Source: Pseudoalteromonas sp. CO133X
GTDB taxonomy: Bacteria; Pseudomonadota; Gammaproteobacteria; Enterobacterales; Alteromonadaceae
Assembly: GCA_004208945.1 (NCBI GenBank)
Contig: SGPE01000029.1
Span: forward strand, 1-64,000
Direction: 5' to 3'
DNA: 64,000 bases
Shown: positions 19,499 through 29,580 of the stretch, in pieces
How positions within the stretch are numbered: position 1 is the first letter of the stretch
Layout: every line of letters begins with the position of its first letter
The notes under the pieces: model-generated
The model's database searches: none
What the model was told of the DNA's origin: nothing
Seen by the model: the letters and a program-made list of their open reading frames with translations, nothing else
Program-made: the position numbers and the translations under genes

Positions 19499-20134
19499 AT
19501 GGCATTAGGTCTAGTCGGTCGTAAAGTGGGTATGACACGTATCTTCACTGAAGATGGTGTATCTATCCCTGTGACAGTTATCGAAGCGACTCCTAACCGT
19601 ATTGCTCAGATCAAATCTGAAGCAACTGACGGTTATAACGCGCTTCAAGTAACCGCAGGCACTAAAAAAGCAAGCCGTGTAAACAAAGCAGCAGCGGGTC
19701 ACTTCGCTAAAGCTGGTGTTGAAGCGGGTCGCGGTCTGTGGGAATTCCGCCTAAATGGTGGTGAAGGCGATTTTGAAGTAGGCGCTGAGCTTACTGTTGA
19801 ATTATTCAACGAAATCAACAAAGTTGACGTAACCGGTACTTCTAAAGGTAAAGGTTTCCAAGGTGGTGTTAAGCGCTGGAACTTCAGCATGCAAGACGCG
19901 ACTCACGGTAACTCTCTATCTCACCGTGCTCCTGGTTCAATCGGTCAAAACCAATCACCTGGTAAGGTGTTTAAAGGTAAGAAAATGGCCGGTCACATGG
20001 GTGCTGAGCGTGTAACGACTCAAAACTTAGAACTAGTTCGCGTTGACGCTGAGCGTAACTTGCTTTTAGTTAAAGGTGCAGTACCTGGCGCTATCGGCGG
20101 TGACGTTATCGTTAAACCAGCTGTTAAAGCATAA
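19499..20134 (+). CDS. rplC: 50S ribosomal protein L3
   Basis: 211 residues starting at ATG 19499. The segment [20 protein letters not shown] contains the glutamine that PrmB methylates in E. coli. L3 binds 23S rRNA near the peptidyl-transferase centre and is an early assembly protein. It lies 27 bp after rpsJ. Confidence 0.99.
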   Translation: MALGLVGRKVGMTRIFTEDGVSIPVTVIEATPNRIAQIKSEATDGYNALQVTAGTKKASRVNKAAAGHFAKAGVEAGRGLWEFRLNGGEGDFEVGAELTVELFNEINKVDVTGTSKGKGFQGGVKRWNFSMQDATHGNSLSHRAPGSIGQNQSPGKVFKGKKMAGHMGAERVTTQNLELVRVDAERNLLLVKGAVPGAIGGDVIVKPAVKA

Positions 20135-20151
20135 GTCCTGGAGATTTAGTG

Positions 20152-20757
20152 ATGGAATTAGCAATTAAAGACGCTTCTGGCGCTCTTGAAGTTTCTGAAG
20201 CTACTTTTGGACGTGAGTTTAACGAAGCATTAGTACACCAAGTAGTTGTTGCTTACGCAGCAGGTGCTCGTCAAGGTACTCGTGCTCAGAAGACACGTTC
20301 TGAAGTAAGCGGTGGTGGTAAAAAACCATGGTCTCAAAAAGGTACTGGCCGTGCACGTGCTGGTACAATTCGTAGCCCAATTTGGCGTTCAGGTGGCGTT
20401 AGCTTCGCAGCTAAACCACAAGATCACAGCCAAAAAGTAAACCGTAAAATGTACCGCGGTGCGATCAAAAGCATCTTATCTGAATTAGTTCGTCAAGAGC
20501 GTTTAATCGTTGTTGAACAGTTTGGTCTTGAAGCACCAAAAACTAAAGAACTAGTTGCTAAGCTTAAAGAACTTGAGCTTAAAGATGTTCTAATCGTGAC
20601 TGAAGAAGTAGATGAGAATCTTTTCTTATCGGCACGTAACCTATACAAGGTTGACACGCGTGATGTAGCTGGTATCGATCCTGTAAGCCTAATCGCTTTC
20701 GATAAGGTACTTATTACAGCTGCTGCTGTTAAGCAACTTGAGGAGGCGCTAGCATGA
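20152..20757 (+). CDS. rplD: 50S ribosomal protein L4
   Basis: 201 residues. A GTG three bases upstream (20149) is in frame, but the ATG at 20152 gives the family N-terminus MELAIKDA and better spacing to the GGAG site. It carries the long tunnel-lining loop ([20 protein letters not shown] in part). L4 lines the exit tunnel, and in E. coli is the autogenous repressor of this operon. It shares ATGA with rplW. Confidence 0.99.
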   Translation: MELAIKDASGALEVSEATFGREFNEALVHQVVVAYAAGARQGTRAQKTRSEVSGGGKKPWSQKGTGRARAGTIRSPIWRSGGVSFAAKPQDHSQKVNRKMYRGAIKSILSELVRQERLIVVEQFGLEAPKTKELVAKLKELELKDVLIVTEEVDENLFLSARNLYKVDTRDVAGIDPVSLIAFDKVLITAAAVKQLEEALA

Positions 20758-21056
20758 TCCGTGAAGAACGTCTTTTAAAAGTGATCCTTGCTCCACACAT
20801 CTCTGAAAAAAGCACTATCGCTGCTGAAGAGAACAACACGATTGTTTTCAAAGTAGCTTCTGATGCAACTAAGGCTGAAATCAAAGCTGCAGCAGAAAAG
20901 CTTTTTGAAGTAGAAGTAACTGGTGTTCGCACACTAAACGTTAAGGGTAAAACAAAACGTACTGGCATGCGTTTCGGTCGTCGTTCAGACTGGAAGAAAG
21001 CTTACGTTACTCTTAAAGAAGGTAGCGAGCTAGACTTTGTCGGCGGCGCCGAGTAA
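20754..21056 (+). CDS. rplW: 50S ribosomal protein L23
   Basis: 100 residues, full length, opening [20 protein letters not shown]. It sits at the tunnel exit and is the docking point for trigger factor and SRP. Its start overlaps the rplD stop by 4 bp, which implies translational coupling. Confidence 0.99.
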   Translation: MIREERLLKVILAPHISEKSTIAAEENNTIVFKVASDATKAEIKAAAEKLFEVEVTGVRTLNVKGKTKRTGMRFGRRSDWKKAYVTLKEGSELDFVGGAE

Positions 21057-21073
21057 TAAGGGGAGTTAGAATT

Positions 21074-21898
21074 ATGGCACTTCAAAAGTGTAAACCAACT
21101 TCTGCGGGTCGTCGTCACCTGGTTAAAGTGGTTAACCCAGATCTACATAAGGGTAAACCTTACGCACCACTACTAGAGAAAAACTCTAAGTCTGGTGGTC
21201 GTAATAACAAAGGTCGTATCACGGTTCGTCACATCGGTGGTGGTCACAAGCATCATTACCGTGTAATCGACTTTAAACGCACTAAAGATGGCATTCCAGC
21301 TGTTGTTGAGCGTCTAGAGTATGATCCAAACCGTAGCGCAAACATCGCTCTTGTATTATATGCAGACGGTGAGCGTCGTTACATTATTGCACCTAAAGGC
21401 TTAAAAGCTGGTGATTCAATCCAGTCTGGTGTTGATGCACCAATCAAAGCTGGTAACACATTACCAATGCGTAACATGCCTGTAGGTTCGACTGTTCACA
21501 ACGTAGAATTAAAACCAGGTAAAGGCGCGCAAATCGCACGTTCTGCTGGTGCATACGTTCAAATCCTTGCACGTGAAGGTCAATACGTGACTCTACGTCT
21601 TCGTTCTGGCGAAGTTCGTAAAGTTCCAGCTGACTGTCGCGCAACACTTGGTGAAGTAGGCAATGCTGAGCATATGCTTCGTTCACTAGGTAAAGCTGGT
21701 GCAAATCGCTGGCGTGGTATCCGTCCGACAGTTCGTGGTGTTGCCATGAACCCGGTAGATCACCCGCACGGTGGTGGTGAAGGTCGTACATCTGGTGGTC
21801 GTCATCCTGTGTCTCCATGGGGTAAACCGACTAAAGGTGCTAAGACACGTAAGAACAAGCGTACTGATAAGTTTATCGTACGTCGTCGTACTAAATAA
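21074..21898 (+). CDS. rplB: 50S ribosomal protein L2
   Basis: 274 residues. It carries the highly conserved C-terminal [18 protein letters not shown], whose histidine is important for peptidyl transfer and subunit association. Codon use is strongly biased, as in the rest of the operon. Confidence 0.99.
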   Translation: MALQKCKPTSAGRRHLVKVVNPDLHKGKPYAPLLEKNSKSGGRNNKGRITVRHIGGGHKHHYRVIDFKRTKDGIPAVVERLEYDPNRSANIALVLYADGERRYIIAPKGLKAGDSIQSGVDAPIKAGNTLPMRNMPVGSTVHNVELKPGKGAQIARSAGAYVQILAREGQYVTLRLRSGEVRKVPADCRATLGEVGNAEHMLRSLGKAGANRWRGIRPTVRGVAMNPVDHPHGGGEGRTSGGRHPVSPWGKPTKGAKTRKNKRTDKFIVRRRTK

Positions 21899-21905
21899 TA
21901 GTTGA

Positions 21906-22193
<288 letters not shown>

Positions 22194-22207
22194 GAGGGGA
22201 ATGATAA

Positions 22208-22540
22208 ATGCAAGCATTAGCTAAACATAAATTCGCCTCTGGTTCGGCGCAAAAAGCTCGTCTAGTTGCAGATCAGATCCGCGGACTTCCGGTTGATCGC
22301 GCTCTAGAAATCCTGGCGTACAGCCCTAAAAAAGCGGCTGTATTAGTTAAGAAAGTACTTGAGTCTGCTATTGCTAACGCAGAGCATAACGAAGGTGCTG
22401 ACATTGATGAGCTACGTGTAGCTACGATCTTTGTGGACGATGGTCCTACAATGAAGCGTATTATGCCACGTGCTAAAGGACGCGCAGATCGCATCCTTAA
22501 GCGTACAAGCCACATCACTGTTGTGGTTTCAGATAGCTAG
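22208..22540 (+). CDS. rplV: 50S ribosomal protein L22
   Basis: 110 residues. The beta-hairpin that reaches into the exit tunnel is at about 83-95 ([15 protein letters not shown]). Hairpin changes in this protein are a known route to macrolide resistance, but nothing unusual is seen here. Confidence 0.99.
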   Translation: MQALAKHKFASGSAQKARLVADQIRGLPVDRALEILAYSPKKAAVLVKKVLESAIANAEHNEGADIDELRVATIFVDDGPTMKRIMPRAKGRADRILKRTSHITVVVSDS

Positions 22541-22551
22541 GAGTATAAGTA

Positions 22552-23253
22552 ATGGGACAAAAAGTTCATCCTACTGGTATTCGCCTAGGTATCTCTAAAC
22601 CTTGGGTTTCTACCTGGTACGCGAATTCAAAAGATTTCTCTGATCAGCTTTTTGGCGATCACAAAGTACGTAAATTCCTTACTAAGGAATTAAAAGCGGC
22701 TTCTGTGTCTAAAATCGTTATTGAGCGTCCAGCTAAATCTATCCGTGTAACAATTCACACAGCTCGTCCTGGTGTTGTTATCGGTAAAAAAGGCGAAGAC
22801 GTTGAAAAACTACGTCAAGCAGTAACTAAGATTGCAGGTGTTCCGGCTCAGATCAATATTTCTGAAGTTCGTAAGCCTGAACTTGATGCACAACTAGTAG
22901 CTGACGGTATTGCGTCACAGCTAGAGCGTCGTGTTATGTTCCGTCGCGCTATGAAGCGTTCGGTACAAAATGCAATGCGTATTGGTGCAAAGGGTATCAA
23001 AGTTGAAGTTAGCGGTCGTCTTGGCGGTGCTGAGATCGCACGTTCAGAATGGTATCGTGAAGGTCGTGTACCTCTACATACTTTACGTGCTGATATCGAC
23101 TACGCAACTTCTGAAGCCTTAACCACTTATGGTATCATTGGTGTTAAAGTTTGGATCTTCAAAGGCGAAGTTATTGGTGGTTTACCACTAGTACAAGAGC
23201 AAGAGAAGCCAGCTAAACGCGCGCCAAAGAAAGCCAAAAAAAGTGCTAAGTAG
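22552..23253 (+). CDS. rpsC: 30S ribosomal protein S3
   Basis: 233 residues. A KH domain with [14 protein letters not shown] (about 64-77) and the C-terminal domain that with S4 and S5 forms the mRNA entry channel and helicase. The basic tail ([10 protein letters not shown]) is normal. Confidence 0.99.
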   Translation: MGQKVHPTGIRLGISKPWVSTWYANSKDFSDQLFGDHKVRKFLTKELKAASVSKIVIERPAKSIRVTIHTARPGVVIGKKGEDVEKLRQAVTKIAGVPAQINISEVRKPELDAQLVADGIASQLERRVMFRRAMKRSVQNAMRIGAKGIKVEVSGRLGGAEIARSEWYREGRVPLHTLRADIDYATSEALTTYGIIGVKVWIFKGEVIGGLPLVQEQEKPAKRAPKKAKKSAK

Positions 23254-23265
23254 AGGTAGCGAGTA

Positions 23266-23679
23266 ATGTTACAGCCAAAACGTACAAAATTCCGTAAAAT
23301 GCACAAAGGCCGCAACCGCGGTTTAGCGCAAAACGGTAACAAAGTAAGCTTCGGTACTTTCGGTTTGAAAGCTACTGGTCGTGGCCGTATGACTGCTCGT
23401 CAAATCGAAGCAGCTCGTCGTGCTATGACACGTCACGTAAAGCGTCAAGGTAAAATCTGGATCCGTGTATTCCCAGATAAGCCAATTACGAACAAACCAT
23501 TAGAAGTTCGTATGGGTAAAGGTAAAGGTTCTGTTGAATATTGGGTTGCTGAAATTCAACCTGGTAAAGTACTTTACGAAATGGAAGGTGTTTCTGAAGA
23601 GCTTGCTCGTGAAGCATTTAACCTTGCAGCGCGTAAATTACCATTCACAACAACTTTCGTAACTCGGACGGTGATGTAA
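23266..23679 (+). CDS. rplP: 50S ribosomal protein L16
   Basis: 137 residues, starting [19 protein letters not shown]. It organises the A-site region of 23S rRNA. The arginine that YcfD hydroxylates in E. coli lies in the conserved region [11 protein letters not shown]. Its stop shares a base with the rpmC start (TAATG). Confidence 0.99.
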   Translation: MLQPKRTKFRKMHKGRNRGLAQNGNKVSFGTFGLKATGRGRMTARQIEAARRAMTRHVKRQGKIWIRVFPDKPITNKPLEVRMGKGKGSVEYWVAEIQPGKVLYEMEGVSEELAREAFNLAARKLPFTTTFVTRTVM

Positions 23680-23870
23680 TGAAAGCTAGCGAACTAAAAG
23701 ACAAAAGCGTAGAAGAGCTAAACGCTGAACTTCTAGGACTTCTTCGTGAGCAGTTCAACCTGCGCATGCAAGCAAGCACTGGTCAGTTAGCTCAGACACA
23801 CACGCTAAGAACAGTACGTCGCGATATCGCGCGTGTAAAAACAATTATTAACCAGAAGGCAGGTCAATAA
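23679..23870 (+). CDS. rpmC: 50S ribosomal protein L29
   Basis: 63 residues, all helical ([19 protein letters not shown]). It lies at the tunnel exit beside L23. It overlaps its neighbours on both sides by one base (TAATG), so it is translated in step with rplP and rpsQ. Confidence 0.99.
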   Translation: MKASELKDKSVEELNAELLGLLREQFNLRMQASTGQLAQTHTLRTVRRDIARVKTIINQKAGQ

Positions 23871-24127
23871 TGAGCGATAAAATCCGTACTCTTCAAGGCC
23901 GTGTAATCAGCGACAAGATGGATAAGTCTTTCACTGTTGCTATCGCACGTTACGTGAAGCACCCAGTATATGGGAAATTCATCAAACGTACGACTAAACT
24001 ACACGTACATGACGAAAACAACACAGCTCAAACTGGTGACGTAGTTACTATCTCTGAGTGTGCTCCTATTTCTAAGACTAAGTCTTGGACTTTAGTAGAC
24101 GTTGTTGAGCGTCCAAAGAAAGCTTAA
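23870..24127 (+). CDS. rpsQ: 30S ribosomal protein S17
   Basis: 85 residues, an OB-fold primary 16S-binding protein ([19 protein letters not shown]). Last gene of the operon, followed at once by a terminator. rplN, the usual next gene of the spc operon, is absent from the rest of the window. Confidence 0.99.
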   Translation: MSDKIRTLQGRVISDKMDKSFTVAIARYVKHPVYGKFIKRTTKLHVHDENNTAQTGDVVTISECAPISKTKSWTLVDVVERPKKA

Positions 24128-24150
24128 TTTTTAATTAAGTTTACTTTTAA

Positions 24151-24178
24151 AAAGCCCCGGCACTTGCTGGGGCTTTTT
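24151..24178 (+). terminator. Terminator of the S10 operon
   Basis: A stem AAAGCCCC/GGGGCTTT extended by an inner GC pair, followed by five T, 23 bp after the rpsQ stop. It closes the operon before the spc genes would normally begin. Confidence 0.9.
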
Positions 24179-24778
24179 GTTTTCGAACTCTAAAAAACCA
24201 TTTAGTCAGTGTTTACTGTAATTCATCTTGGTATGAAAAAGCTTGCGTGATTTGATTTGCAGCAATTCGCAATATTGATCAAAAAATAGACCGCTCAATT
24301 AAATAGAAAATAACGATTGAAGTAATAAAGTTAACCGTGTTGTTTTAAGAAAGAGATATTTAATCATCTTTTTATAAGCTGGAACAAAAATTATTATTGC
24401 CAAAAATAAGTGATGAAACCCTTTTTTATAATCAATCTTAAATAATAGGTTTATTTTTGAGCTATATTGTTGCCTTATTGTTTATTTTTAATTTTATATG
24501 TATTTTTTATCCATATTTATGCTTTTGTAAATTTATTGTTTATATATAATATTATAATTAATAATGTGAGGCGTGGAGATTTTTTGTTTTTTAACATATT
24601 GATTATATTGGTAATTTATTTGATTTACATATATTTACATATGTATCAATAGTTTTATTTAATTGTTCCTTTTTAAATTTATAATGAGCTTTGCGTTTAT
24701 GTACCTTTATTGGTTATTGATATAGGTGTATTGATGTAAAACGCAAATAAAAAATAAAATAATCATTTGGAAGGGAAA
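24179..24778. other. 600-bp very AT-rich intergenic region
   Basis: Between the S10 terminator and the first TonB-dependent receptor. Base composition drops sharply compared with the operon, and 24400-24720 is almost entirely A/T. A 60-codon frame at 24467-24652 encodes only a hydrophobic run rich in Ile, Leu, Phe and Tyr, as expected from AT-rich DNA, and has no convincing ribosome site. The region probably holds the receptor promoter and possibly regulator sites. I recognise no Fur box and no tRNA or sRNA. Confidence 0.5.
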
Positions 24779-27637
24779 ATGAGCAAGTTAAACACATTAT
24801 CATTTAATATAAAGGCTGCCCTATGTATAACAGGGCTTGGTTTATCACATGTTGCCACTGCTGCAGATGAAGCTAATGAGCAAGTTGAGCGTATTCAAGT
24901 TACGGGTTCAAAAATAAAGCGTATTGGTGATTTGTCTCCAACTCCTGTTACTGTTATTACGGGCGATGCGATGGTTAATGCGGGTATTACTAATGCCGCT
25001 GAACTATTAAGCGAGATGCCATCTGCTACAGTTGGTTTATCACCTGAGACAACAAACGATAACGTTTTTGCTAATGGCCTCAGTAATACAGACTTACGAG
25101 GTTTAGGTGCAGAACGTACGCTCGTACTTGTTAATGGACGCCGCTTTATTGCGGGTGCTCCTGGCAGTAGCGCCGTCGACTTAAATAATATTCCAACCGC
25201 AATGATTGAGCGTATGGAAATCTCAACAGGTGGCGCTTCTGCTGTATATGGCTCAGATGCGGTCGCTGGTGTGGTCAATATTATTACTAAGAAATCATTC
25301 CAAGGCTTTGAATTTGATGCATCAACATCGCAGCCTCAACAAGACGGCGGTGAGGAGTCTTATGTATCATTCACTTTTGGTAACGAAGGTGAAAAAGCAA
25401 GCTTTGTAACGAATATCTCTTATTCGGATTCAAAACAATTACGTGGCGATCAACGAGACTTTATTCGTAACGGTGTTATTTCTTTAGACCACCCTGATAA
25501 CTTAAATGATGAAGATGGCATTCCTCGTCGAATCATTTATGATCAAACAGGTAACACAACGCTTGGCTTTTATAGTCCAACAGGTGATTTCTTCACATCT
25601 GATGGTCATTATATCTTTGCTGATGATGGTTCAATTCGTCCATTTGCAAGTGGCGAATATTTACCAGCAAGTTCAACGCCAGGTAGCCGTAATACGCAAT
25701 ATTATGTTGGTAACGAAGGCGATGGCTATCATTTCTTAAATCATAAATATGTGCGTACACCACTTGAGCGTTTAAATTTATCATCGAATGTGAACTATGA
25801 GTTTAGTGATGCTCATTCAATGGCATTTGAGCTTACGTATTCAAATACGCATGCCTATGGTGAAAGCTCGCCTGCATTCCATACTTTAAGTGGTATGCGT
25901 ACAGATAATGCGTTCTTTAGTGATGAGACAAAACAGTTTTTCTCTGATCGTGATATGGACACATATACAGCGTATATTACTACAGACGCACTAGGTAACC
26001 GCGTATACGATCAAAAGCGTCAGCTTATTCAAGGTGTTTTAAGCTTTGAAGGTGAAATAACTGATAACTGGTTTTACTCAGCTTATGTGCAACGAGGCTC
26101 AGTACAAGCGGATACAACTTGGCACGGTGAAATGCTTGTCGACAATTTTAATAAGTCATTAGATGCCGTTGAAATTGATGGCGATATTGTCTGTGCCGAT
26201 CGTTCTGGAGATGAAGTAACGGCCCGTGAAGGTTGTGTGCCTCTTAATATTTGGGGAACAGGCCTTGCCTCGCAAGAAGCGCTTGATTATGTAAAGACAG
26301 ATGCAACTCGCCGTGCAACAGTTGATCAAACAACTTATGGTGTAACGTTTAGCGGTGATTTATTTGAGCTAGAAGCGGGACCAATTGCTACAGCATTTAC
26401 AATTGAGCATCGTAAAGAAGCATCATCAACATTGCCTGATCCCGCTATGCGTAAAGGATTGATTTTTAACAATCAATCTGAGGCATTATCAGGTTCATTT
26501 GATGTCAGTGAGGCCGCAGCAGAGTTCTCTATTCCGCTTGTTGTAGATGCATCATTTGCCGATGAAATTTTCCTTGAAGCGGCATATCGTTACATGGATT
26601 ACTCATCAACAGGCACTGATGACGCATGGAAGTTAAGTTTTAACTATGTACTTAATGATGATATTCGTTTCCGTATTAATAAGTCTAAATCAGTTCGTGC
26701 ACCGAACATAAATGAGCTTTATCAAGCCCGTTCAGAGACTTTTAAAAGCTTTGATGACCCATGTGAACAAGGCCAAATTGATAATGCAGGTGAGTATAAA
26801 GAAAACATCACCAATAACTGTCGTTCGCAAGGCATTCCTGAAGGTTGGGTTCCAAGTGAAGACTGGAAGCGTACTAACCACTCTGGTTTCAATTTAGGTA
26901 ATATTAATCTTGAAAATGAAAGTGCGCACGATTTAACGGTTGGTGTTATATACACACCTTCATTTGTTGACGGTTTAAGTATTACTCTTGATTATTGGGA
27001 GTTCGATCTTGAAGATATGATCCGTACACCTAAAGCAAAAACAGTGATTGAAAGCTGTTATGAATTTGAGAGTACAGATAATCCATATTGCCCACTTATT
27101 TATCGTAATAAAGATACCTTTGAAATTGATTCGTATGATCTGAAACCTATTAACTCTGCAAGTAACAGTATTGCGGGTACGGATATGGAAGTAACGTATT
27201 CATTTGATACAACATTTGGCTCATTCAGAATGAATATGCTTGCCACTTACATGTCTAAAAACGATGAAAACTTAACAGGTAAAGAAGCTGATAAACGTAA
27301 TGCTGCAGGCGAGTATACAGATCCACGCTGGAAGGCACGTTTCACAACGAACTATACCTATGAAAACTTACAGGTAAATTTAATCGGTGCCTATCGCCAC
27401 AGTACTGTTTGGTCAAACGACTGGGTAGCTGAAGATAGTAACTATAACGATATCTCATCTTATACGAAGTGGGATTTAACTGCGCGTTATAATATTACTG
27501 ATGGCCTACAAGTGCGTGGTGGTATGTTAAATGTATTTGACCGCACTCCACCAAGACATCCAAGTCTTTATGATGACGGTGAATACTTTGATTTGAACGG
27601 TCGCACCTTCACACTAGGTGTTAACTATAAGTTTTAA
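24779..27637 (+). CDS. TonB-dependent outer-membrane receptor (first copy)
   Basis: 952 residues from the ATG at 24779. An upstream TTG is possible in frame, but GGAAGGG sits just before this ATG. Signal peptide to about residue 29 (SHVATAADE), then a TonB-box-like VERIQVTGSKI, a plug domain (about 50-165; DLRGLGAERTLVLVNGRR, GGASAVYGSDAVAGVVNII) and a 22-strand-type barrel ending in the outer-membrane signature F (GVNYKF). These receptors import large substrates (peptides, glycans, siderophores) with TonB-ExbBD energy. The substrate cannot be read here. It is a paralog of the receptor at 31497. Confidence 0.95.
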   Translation: MSKLNTLSFNIKAALCITGLGLSHVATAADEANEQVERIQVTGSKIKRIGDLSPTPVTVITGDAMVNAGITNAAELLSEMPSATVGLSPETTNDNVFANGLSNTDLRGLGAERTLVLVNGRRFIAGAPGSSAVDLNNIPTAMIERMEISTGGASAVYGSDAVAGVVNIITKKSFQGFEFDASTSQPQQDGGEESYVSFTFGNEGEKASFVTNISYSDSKQLRGDQRDFIRNGVISLDHPDNLNDEDGIPRRIIYDQTGNTTLGFYSPTGDFFTSDGHYIFADDGSIRPFASGEYLPASSTPGSRNTQYYVGNEGDGYHFLNHKYVRTPLERLNLSSNVNYEFSDAHSMAFELTYSNTHAYGESSPAFHTLSGMRTDNAFFSDETKQFFSDRDMDTYTAYITTDALGNRVYDQKRQLIQGVLSFEGEITDNWFYSAYVQRGSVQADTTWHGEMLVDNFNKSLDAVEIDGDIVCADRSGDEVTAREGCVPLNIWGTGLASQEALDYVKTDATRRATVDQTTYGVTFSGDLFELEAGPIATAFTIEHRKEASSTLPDPAMRKGLIFNNQSEALSGSFDVSEAAAEFSIPLVVDASFADEIFLEAAYRYMDYSSTGTDDAWKLSFNYVLNDDIRFRINKSKSVRAPNINELYQARSETFKSFDDPCEQGQIDNAGEYKENITNNCRSQGIPEGWVPSEDWKRTNHSGFNLGNINLENESAHDLTVGVIYTPSFVDGLSITLDYWEFDLEDMIRTPKAKTVIESCYEFESTDNPYCPLIYRNKDTFEIDSYDLKPINSASNSIAGTDMEVTYSFDTTFGSFRMNMLATYMSKNDENLTGKEADKRNAAGEYTDPRWKARFTTNYTYENLQVNLIGAYRHSTVWSNDWVAEDSNYNDISSYTKWDLTARYNITDGLQVRGGMLNVFDRTPPRHPSLYDDGEYFDLNGRTFTLGVNYKF

Positions 27638-27654
27638 TCCTTAAGTGTTTAGAC

Positions 27655-27680
27655 AGCCCCAGCAAATGCTGGGGCTTTTT
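27655..27680 (+). terminator. Terminator after first receptor
   Basis: Perfect 9-bp stem AGCCCCAGC/GCTGGGGCT with an AAAT loop and a T5 tail, 18 bp after the receptor stop. Confidence 0.9.
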
Positions 27681-27794
27681 GATTGCGTTAACTCACATAC
27701 TCAAAAAGGTACTGTTTTTTGTATCTGTTAAAGCTTTGGGCACTGAACTATTTCGTTTTTTTAACACTCTTAAAATAAAAAATGAGGAGTTTAG

Positions 27795-28526
27795 GTGTTA
27801 AAGGGAAGCTACAAAGCATGGATGATTTCAATTGCGCTGCATGCTGTAATCTTGTTTTTATTTGCGCAGCATATGCGGTCTGTATCTCCTGTCTCTGATT
27901 CTGTGAATGTAATACACGCGTACGTTAGTGTTGATCTGACGGCTTTACCTAGTATAAAAAAAAGTGAAAAAATAACCTCAAAAGAAAAGCAGAATGACCC
28001 AAGGCTGAAACCGCAAACAAAAAAGGCTGAACCCAGTCAGTTAGGACAGTCAGCTGATACAAAAGCGGCTAATCGCTCTTTGAAAGAGCCTAAAGCAGTT
28101 CAAGCTGTAGCCGCTAAACCCAGTAAAGGGGTAGAAACTTTAGCTGCTGAGCCTAAAACGAATAGTGAAGAAACAGCTGAAAAATCATTTAAAAAGCTGA
28201 ATCCTTATGCACCAATCCCAGAACTTAAGTTTGAAAATGGCTTTTCTAATGCTTCAGCATTTGGTCAGGTTAATGCTGCAAATAATAATTTGCCTGTAGG
28301 CAGGGTTACAGTGCCTACACAATTAACGGTCTCTGATAAAGCAACAATACTTTGGCAAAATGGCAATGGCAGCAAGCGAACAGAAATGCTCAATGGGCTA
28401 TGTTACGATATCGATTTCAATTCGGTGTTTGGTAAATCTGGAGTACCAAGCGGATCGCCCAGACCCTGTGAGGATAAAGAGGCTAAATTATTTAAGGAAA
28501 TAATGAATAAATGGCGCAAAAAATAA
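27795..28526 (+). CDS. TonB/TolA-like single-span protein with unusual C-terminal domain
   Basis: 243 residues from GTG 27795, with GAGGAG upstream. One N-terminal membrane helix (about 9-24) contains the SxxxH pattern (S12, H16) that TonB and TolA use to contact ExbB/ExbD-type motors. A long K/A/P/E-rich spacer follows (about 45-140), as in energy transducers. The C-terminal ~95 residues (PELKFENGFSNASAFGQV onward) do not show the TonB C-terminal YP motif. They carry two cysteines (GLCYDID and RPCED) and a helical end. No exbB/exbD lies nearby. It could transmit energy to the adjacent receptor or serve another envelope machine. Family-level call only. Confidence 0.65.
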   Translation: MLKGSYKAWMISIALHAVILFLFAQHMRSVSPVSDSVNVIHAYVSVDLTALPSIKKSEKITSKEKQNDPRLKPQTKKAEPSQLGQSADTKAANRSLKEPKAVQAVAAKPSKGVETLAAEPKTNSEETAEKSFKKLNPYAPIPELKFENGFSNASAFGQVNAANNNLPVGRVTVPTQLTVSDKATILWQNGNGSKRTEMLNGLCYDIDFNSVFGKSGVPSGSPRPCEDKEAKLFKEIMNKWRKK

Positions 28527-28588
28527 CAAAACACTTTACCTCAACTTAACTTGAGCTTTTAAAGTGGCCTTTTTAAAAGGACGCTATT

Positions 28589-28879
28589 ATGAACTCATTA
28601 GAAAACTACTTATTAAGTTTGCAACTTAATAACTATAACACTTCAATTTCACAAATCGTCGAAATACAGATTCGTACTTGGCAGTCGCTGCAATCGAGAT
28701 CGCTTTATGCTCGGGAGTTGTTAGAAACATTACAGGTCACGCATTATTCACTACAACAGCAACACCATGAGTTATTAAAGCACGTGCTGCCGCTACTTGG
28801 TTATCAGACCAAGCAGCAACACGACAACAAGCTGTTGATAGAGCATAAACGACTCGCTCATTGGTTAAATTTATCTTGA
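28589..28879 (+). CDS. Small hypothetical protein
   Basis: 96 residues, ATG with AAAGGA ribosome site 8 bp upstream. Predominantly helical, Gln/Leu/His-rich (SLQQQHHELLKHVLPLLGY), no signal peptide or membrane helix. Not recognised. Position between the TonB-like gene and the GT29-like gene on the same strand suggests co-transcription. Confidence 0.6.
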   Translation: MNSLENYLLSLQLNNYNTSISQIVEIQIRTWQSLQSRSLYARELLETLQVTHYSLQQQHHELLKHVLPLLGYQTKQQHDNKLLIEHKRLAHWLNLS

Positions 28880-28950
28880 ATTGTCATTCACAAGTAACAC
28901 TGCTAGCGTCAAATAAGCTGTTTTAAAAAGAGAGAAAAGTCGCTTAGTTT

Positions 28951-29541
28951 ATGCAAGAGCAGCCAAAAATCATTATTTTAGGTAATGGTCCTATCAATAC
29001 AGATCTTACTGAACAGGTAAACAATTGCCCACGAGTGGTTAGGTTTAACCATTGTGCAGCAATGCCTGATTATTTAGGGCAACGTTGTACTGACTTGTGG
29101 TTGGTTGGGCGTGGCCGACAAGCCCTGAGTTTATTAAACACACCACAAATGTCTCTTGAAGGGCTGAGCCAGGTTATGATCACCGATCCAACTCCTAATC
29201 CTGTAGCGCAATGTTTTTTTAAATTGATACAACGTAAAAGTAAGATAGATTTCGGGGAAGCTCTAATCTCAGCCTATGCGCAAAAGTGCCAAGTAGAGCG
29301 TTTAACAGCACAGTTTCGCCAATCATTATTAAATGAATTATTAACCCTTGGTTCACCGATACATCGGCCTCGTTGTGTTAGTTCTGGTACTTTGGCAATT
29401 GCTTACTTTTTAGCGCAGTTTAAATACATACATATCGCTGGTTTTGGTTTTCAAGGTTGGAAGCGTCATCCTTGGAACCTCGAAAAACAATTTGTGGAGC
29501 AACTCGTCGCCGAAAAACGAGTTATATTGTTAGATAGTTAA
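28951..29541 (+). CDS. Compact GT29 (sialyltransferase)-like glycosyltransferase
   Basis: 196 residues, cytoplasmic. Three blocks match the order and content of GT29 sialylmotifs. The L-like block is at 7-52 (IIILGNGPI, RVVRFNHC, GQRCTDLW). The S-like block is at 139-167 (RPRCVSSGTLAIAYFL, HIAGFGF). A VS-like H-x4-E follows (H173 to E178, HPWNLE). Family knowledge: these motifs bind CMP-sugar. The protein is far shorter than animal enzymes (300 or more) and lacks a membrane anchor, as do small bacterial relatives. Donor and acceptor are unknown, and no sialic-acid synthesis genes are nearby. Confidence 0.7.
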   Translation: MQEQPKIIILGNGPINTDLTEQVNNCPRVVRFNHCAAMPDYLGQRCTDLWLVGRGRQALSLLNTPQMSLEGLSQVMITDPTPNPVAQCFFKLIQRKSKIDFGEALISAYAQKCQVERLTAQFRQSLLNELLTLGSPIHRPRCVSSGTLAIAYFLAQFKYIHIAGFGFQGWKRHPWNLEKQFVEQLVAEKRVILLDS

Positions 29542-29542
29542 A

Positions 29543-29571
29543 CCAGACACCTAGTTGAGCTAAGCGTCTGG
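29543..29571. terminator. Imperfect hairpin between convergent genes
   Basis: CCAGAC/GTCTGG stem with a partly paired 17-nt interior, between the GT29-like stop and the endonuclease stop. No T run, so a termination role is only suggested by position. Confidence 0.35.
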
Positions 29572-29580
29572 CTTATGATG

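Noticed and set aside
24467..24652. Open frame in the AT-rich island
   Set aside because: Composition artefact rich in Ile, Leu, Phe and Tyr codons, with no ribosome site.
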